Assembly: GCF_900187985.1 (NCBI RefSeq)
Contig: NZ_FZOA01000002.1
Span: 3,805-67,804, forward strand
Direction: 5' to 3'
DNA from: Methylobacillus rhizosphaerae
GTDB lineage: Bacteria; Pseudomonadota; Gammaproteobacteria; Burkholderiales; Methylophilaceae
DNA: 64,000 bases
The position numbers and the translations under genes are program-made. The notes under the pieces were generated by a model, which searched no databases, was not told where the DNA came from, and worked only from the letters and a program-made list of their open reading frames with translations. Shown here in pieces: positions 61,251 to 64,000 of this stretch. Every line of letters begins with the position of its first letter. Positions within the stretch are counted from its first letter, which is position 1.

Positions 61251-62735
61251 TCAATCCTGCTGATCATCCTGACGGAATTTCGATAGCCAATGTTCCATCA
61301 GCTTGCCAGCTGCTTCGCGTCCACCCAGGCCGAAGGACAGCGCCACGGCTACCGCGATAGCGCCCAGGGTTAGGCCGAATGCCAGGTTGACGATATCATC
61401 GGCGATGCCCATGGCGCGTAGGCCCATGGCTACCACCAGGCCGAGGATGGCGAAGCGGGCGATACGCGCCAGGCCACGGCTATTGGGGCCTGCTGCGCGG
61501 TCAATGGCTTCATACACCAAACCGGCCAGCCAGAAGCCGATTACCAGGATCACGGAGCCGAGCAGCACGTCGCCGCCGAAGCGAATGAAGGTAGCGACAA
61601 TATCGCCAATCTGCATGAAACCGAGCTGGTTGGCCGCTTCCACTGTGGCGAACAGCATGGCGAAAAACAGCGCGACCTTGCCGATGAAGCCAGAGGCTGA
61701 TTTGTTTTCAAACGCATGGCCAAGGCCGATACGCGCTGGCAGGGTGTCGAAGCCTAGCGTTTGTAGCAGACTTGCCAGCAGGCGTGAAGCGAATGAGCCC
61801 ACCAGCCAGGTGACTGCAAGGATCAGGCCAGCGGCGATGATGTGCGGCACAGCAGCGAGGATCATGGAGAGCATGTCGGTGGCTGGGCGCGAAATCGCCT
61901 CGATGCGCAGTGCGTCGAGCGCGGCAATCAACGACGGCAGGAATACCGCGATGAACACCAGCAAACCACCTATGTTCGACAGACGCAGTGTTTCCGCGAT
62001 GCCAGCGCGTTGGCCGAGATTGTCGGCACCAGCGGTACGCAGCAGGTTGCTGACGAGGTTGCGCAGCACTGTGGCAACGATCCAGCCGACACCACCGATC
62101 ACCAGCGCGGCGACGGCATTGGGCAGGATATCAAGTGCTCTGCCTATCATGTCGCGTAGCGGGTCGAGCAAACCTTGCAGTTGCAGTGCGCCCAGCACGG
62201 CTGGCACAAACAGCAGGATTACCAGCCAGAACAGTGCCTGAGCCAAGCCGTCGCTGATCGGGGACATGCCGGCATGTTCGGCCAGTCTTTCATCCAGCGT
62301 GGTTTTTGCCAGTATGCGAGTGATGACTGCTCGCACCAGGCTGGCCAACAACCAGCCTATCAACGCCAGTATCAGTGCTGCCAGGATGCGTGGTGCATAG
62401 GCGAATATTTCGGTAAGTAGTGCGGCGAAGGGGCCGGATACCATGGCTAGGTTGAGCGAGGTGAGCACCGCGATAAAGGTGAACAACAGCACGATCCAGA
62501 ACAGACTGACTGCTGCACCTTTTTCGATATCCACTGGTTTACCGGTCTGCCCGGTCAATTGTGCAAAGCGGCGGTTCATACCCGCCATACCCAGGCCACG
62601 CCGTACTCCGGCACGCACCAGCACTGCGAATAGCCAGCCCAGCACGAGAATGGTCAGTGCGCCAAGTAGTTGAAGCATATTGTCACCGAGACCGGATTGC
62701 ACCGCCCCCCACATGCTGTTCCATTCCATATCCAT
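61251..62735 (-). CDS. Mechanosensitive channel-like protein, TM-helix repeats
   Basis: A 494-residue inner-membrane protein with about ten to eleven transmembrane helices arranged as repeats (ILVLGWLFAVLVRAGVRRGL, ALILALIGWLLASLVRAVITRIL, LVIGGVGWIVATVLRNLVSNLL, ILVIGFWLAGLVYEAIDRA). These are the conserved TM-helix repeats of CmpX-like members of the MscS superfamily; the C-terminus (GLGGREAAGKLMEHWLSKFR) is typical. It lacks a large MscS cytoplasmic vestibule. Start ATG 62735 follows GGAGG. Monocistronic with its own terminator. Confidence 0.87.
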   Translation of the reverse strand: MDMEWNSMWGAVQSGLGDNMLQLLGALTILVLGWLFAVLVRAGVRRGLGMAGMNRRFAQLTGQTGKPVDIEKGAAVSLFWIVLLFTFIAVLTSLNLAMVSGPFAALLTEIFAYAPRILAALILALIGWLLASLVRAVITRILAKTTLDERLAEHAGMSPISDGLAQALFWLVILLFVPAVLGALQLQGLLDPLRDMIGRALDILPNAVAALVIGGVGWIVATVLRNLVSNLLRTAGADNLGQRAGIAETLRLSNIGGLLVFIAVFLPSLIAALDALRIEAISRPATDMLSMILAAVPHIIAAGLILAVTWLVGSFASRLLASLLQTLGFDTLPARIGLGHAFENKSASGFIGKVALFFAMLFATVEAANQLGFMQIGDIVATFIRFGGDVLLGSVILVIGFWLAGLVYEAIDRAAGPNSRGLARIARFAILGLVVAMGLRAMGIADDIVNLAFGLTLGAIAVAVALSFGLGGREAAGKLMEHWLSKFRQDDQQD

Positions 62736-62837
62736 GTGATCCTCCCATTAATGTTTAAGATGATAATTTTTTTATCTTACGTTTTTAATAATGAGCGTGC
62801 TGGGAAAGGCTTGTCAACCGATCACTGACCTCAAGAT

Positions 62838-63213
62838 GTGATGGCGCTGCATCATTGCCACGCAGCCTTTCGCTTGCCAGCGAGTGACTTTCCTTTGCTT
62901 CGCCAACGCAAAGTCACCAAAGTAAAGACGATCCTGATTGCTCTGGATGGGAACAGCTTCCCGGTGTTGCGCGCTTTATCCGGGCGCTGGCTGAACTCGC
63001 TGTGCTCAGACAGAGTCCAGCGCTTGATCCGGCCTAACCTGTGCTACTCGGCTCAGTCAGACGGGGGAAAGGTCAAGGTTGTGTAGAGGGGAACAAAGAG
63101 AATTGTTTACATTTGTGCAGTCATTCCGGCCTGTGGGCCGGAATTTTGTGGTGCTTCGCTGCAGGTTGTTGGACGAGACCCCGGATCAAGTCCAGGGTGA
63201 TATTGGTCTTGAG
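62838..63213. repeat. Extragenic repeat tract
   Basis: The 500-base gap between two genes holds two repeat-like modules. GTGACTTT (62884-62891) and AAAGTCAC (62910-62917) form a hairpin like those common around 'cttcgcc' dispersed repeats. ATTCCGGCC-TGTG-GGCCGGAAT (63123-63144) followed by a GACCCCGGATCAAGTCC core (63177-63193) matches a pattern of widespread bacterial extragenic palindromes. An 82-codon plus-strand frame crosses the first module and is regarded as spurious. Confidence 0.6.
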
Positions 63214-63238
63214 GACAGGGGGGCAGGTGGCTCTGGGG

Positions 63239-64000
63239 TTATAGTTGTTCGCTGTCGAGTTTGCGGATACTGGTGTTCAGGGAGCCAAGTTCAAAATGCT
63301 GTTTATTGCGTTTGAGCAGGCGCATGATGCTGATGACGACAACCGGGGTCAGGGCGGCCAGCAGGAAGGATTCCAGCAGGTGTGTGACCGGCTGGCTGGG
63401 CATGGGGAACATGAACAGGCCTGCGGCCAGGCCGGCAATGGTGCCTGTGGTTGCTTCACGCCCGGTATGGGAGCGGCTGAACAGGCCAAAGAAGACCGGG
63501 AAGGCAGCCGCAGCACAGAGCAGGTCGGCGAGCAGGAATAGGTAGAGCACGCTGTACCCCTGGGCTGCCACAATCATGACCGGGATTGCCAGTAGGAGCA
63601 CCAGCCAGCGGGACAGCCGCATCAGGCTGGCTGCGCTGCTTTTCGGGGCAATCCTGCCAATGTCTACGGCGACGATGCTGGAGATGGCACTGATGGCGGT
63701 ATCGACGCTGCACATGACCAGGGAAATGCCCAGTGGAATCAGGGCGATGGCGAGCCAGAGCGGGATGTTGGGCATGATGACGCTGAACAGTGCGACTGAG
63801 CTGTCGCCATCGGGTGTCATGCCCATGAAGGCCAGGCCGAACAGGCCCATGATGAAAATGAACGGGACGACCAGCACGCCTCCCAGCAGGAAGCCGTTGC
63901 GCATGGTGGGAATGTCTTTGGCGGAATAAATGCGTTGCCAGTTGCCCTGGTGGAAAATGCCGGTGAGCAGGATGGCGACAAAGAAGGTCAGCCCGGCCTT
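63239..64000 (-). CDS. Sodium:solute symporter, partial (5' end outside window)
   Basis: The last 253 codons of an SSS-family symporter; the frame stays open to the window edge, so an internal Met at 63904 is not the true start. The segment FHQGNWQRIYSAKD (near the window edge) is a family signature, followed by about five transmembrane helices, including VMCSVDTAISAISSIVAVDI, which lies in the sodium-site region. Members cotransport sugars, amino acids, urea or carboxylates with sodium; the substrate is not evident. Confidence 0.85.
   Translation of the reverse strand, partial: KAGLTFFVAILLTGIFHQGNWQRIYSAKDIPTMRNGFLLGGVLVVPFIFIMGLFGLAFMGMTPDGDSSVALFSVIMPNIPLWLAIALIPLGISLVMCSVDTAISAISSIVAVDIGRIAPKSSAASLMRLSRWLVLLLAIPVMIVAAQGYSVLYLFLLADLLCAAAAFPVFFGLFSRSHTGREATTGTIAGLAAGLFMFPMPSQPVTHLLESFLLAALTPVVVISIMRLLKRNKQHFELGSLNTSIRKLDSEQL

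Noticed and set aside
62838-63086. 82-codon plus-strand open frame
   Set aside because: It crosses a hairpin typical of extragenic repeats, has no ribosome-binding site and looks like the spurious peptides produced from such repeats.

Overview
This is a gene-dense bacterial chromosome segment of about 64 kb. Gene content and order (rlmD, tamA-tamB next to purB, acnB, uvrC-pgsA followed by a Gly-Cys-Gly tRNA cluster, surE-pcm-nlpD, a fecI-fecR-TonB receptor set) suggest a Gram-negative betaproteobacterium. The impression is of the Methylophilaceae (Methylobacillus-like), but no methylotrophy marker gene lies in the window, so the family is an inference. The left 5 kb and the C-terminal two thirds of the TonB receptor gene look AT-richer than the rest.

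Layout. 1-5.2 kb is an accessory region: an AGGTC pentanucleotide array touching the 3' end of a hipBA toxin-antitoxin operon, a palindrome-rich promoter region, an IclR regulator and four small, poorly known minus-strand genes. 5.4-16.3 kb holds a YgjP-type metallopeptidase, a ydbH/ynbE/ydbL-type envelope lipid-transport operon running into a 3'-5' exonuclease gene, then rlmD, an oligopeptide ABC importer (binding protein and two permeases, no ATPase) with an embedded signal-less L,D-transpeptidase, yhhQ and nagZ. 16.4-20.3 kb has small unknown genes, a LysE exporter and a BI-1/YccA protein. 20.3-27.5 kb has tadA, psiE, and a LysR-cysZ operon facing pirin, WrbA-like flavoprotein, YceI, old yellow enzyme, nitroreductase and thioredoxin-like genes, which reads as an electrophile/quinone detoxification block. 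27.6-37.1 kb is a minus-strand block: surE-pcm-nlpD, and purB-tamA-tamB-wrbA. 37.7-47.4 kb carries acnB, a split YeeE/YedE transporter, yqhA, rlmJ, a His-rich CDF metal exporter, a tautomerase, uvrC, pgsA and three tRNAs. 47.7-55 kb carries a catalase, a MarR-FUSC efflux operon behind a perfect 36-bp palindrome, a BON protein, a luciferase-like monooxygenase and SelO. 55.1-60.7 kb is an ECF sigma/anti-sigma/TonB receptor operon that ends in a coupled 45-residue membrane protein and is preceded by three tandem 18-bp operator-like sites. The right end has a mechanosensitive-type channel, an extragenic repeat tract and a truncated sodium:solute symporter gene.

The most interesting signals are regulatory or very small: the triple TTGG-Y-TGTATACA-R-CCAA array upstream of fecI, the 36-bp palindrome before marR, the TTGAACAAT pair before pirin, the HipB-like operator, and the 45-residue coupled membrane protein. 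No CRISPR array, complete IS element, prophage or clearly new multi-gene defence system was seen.
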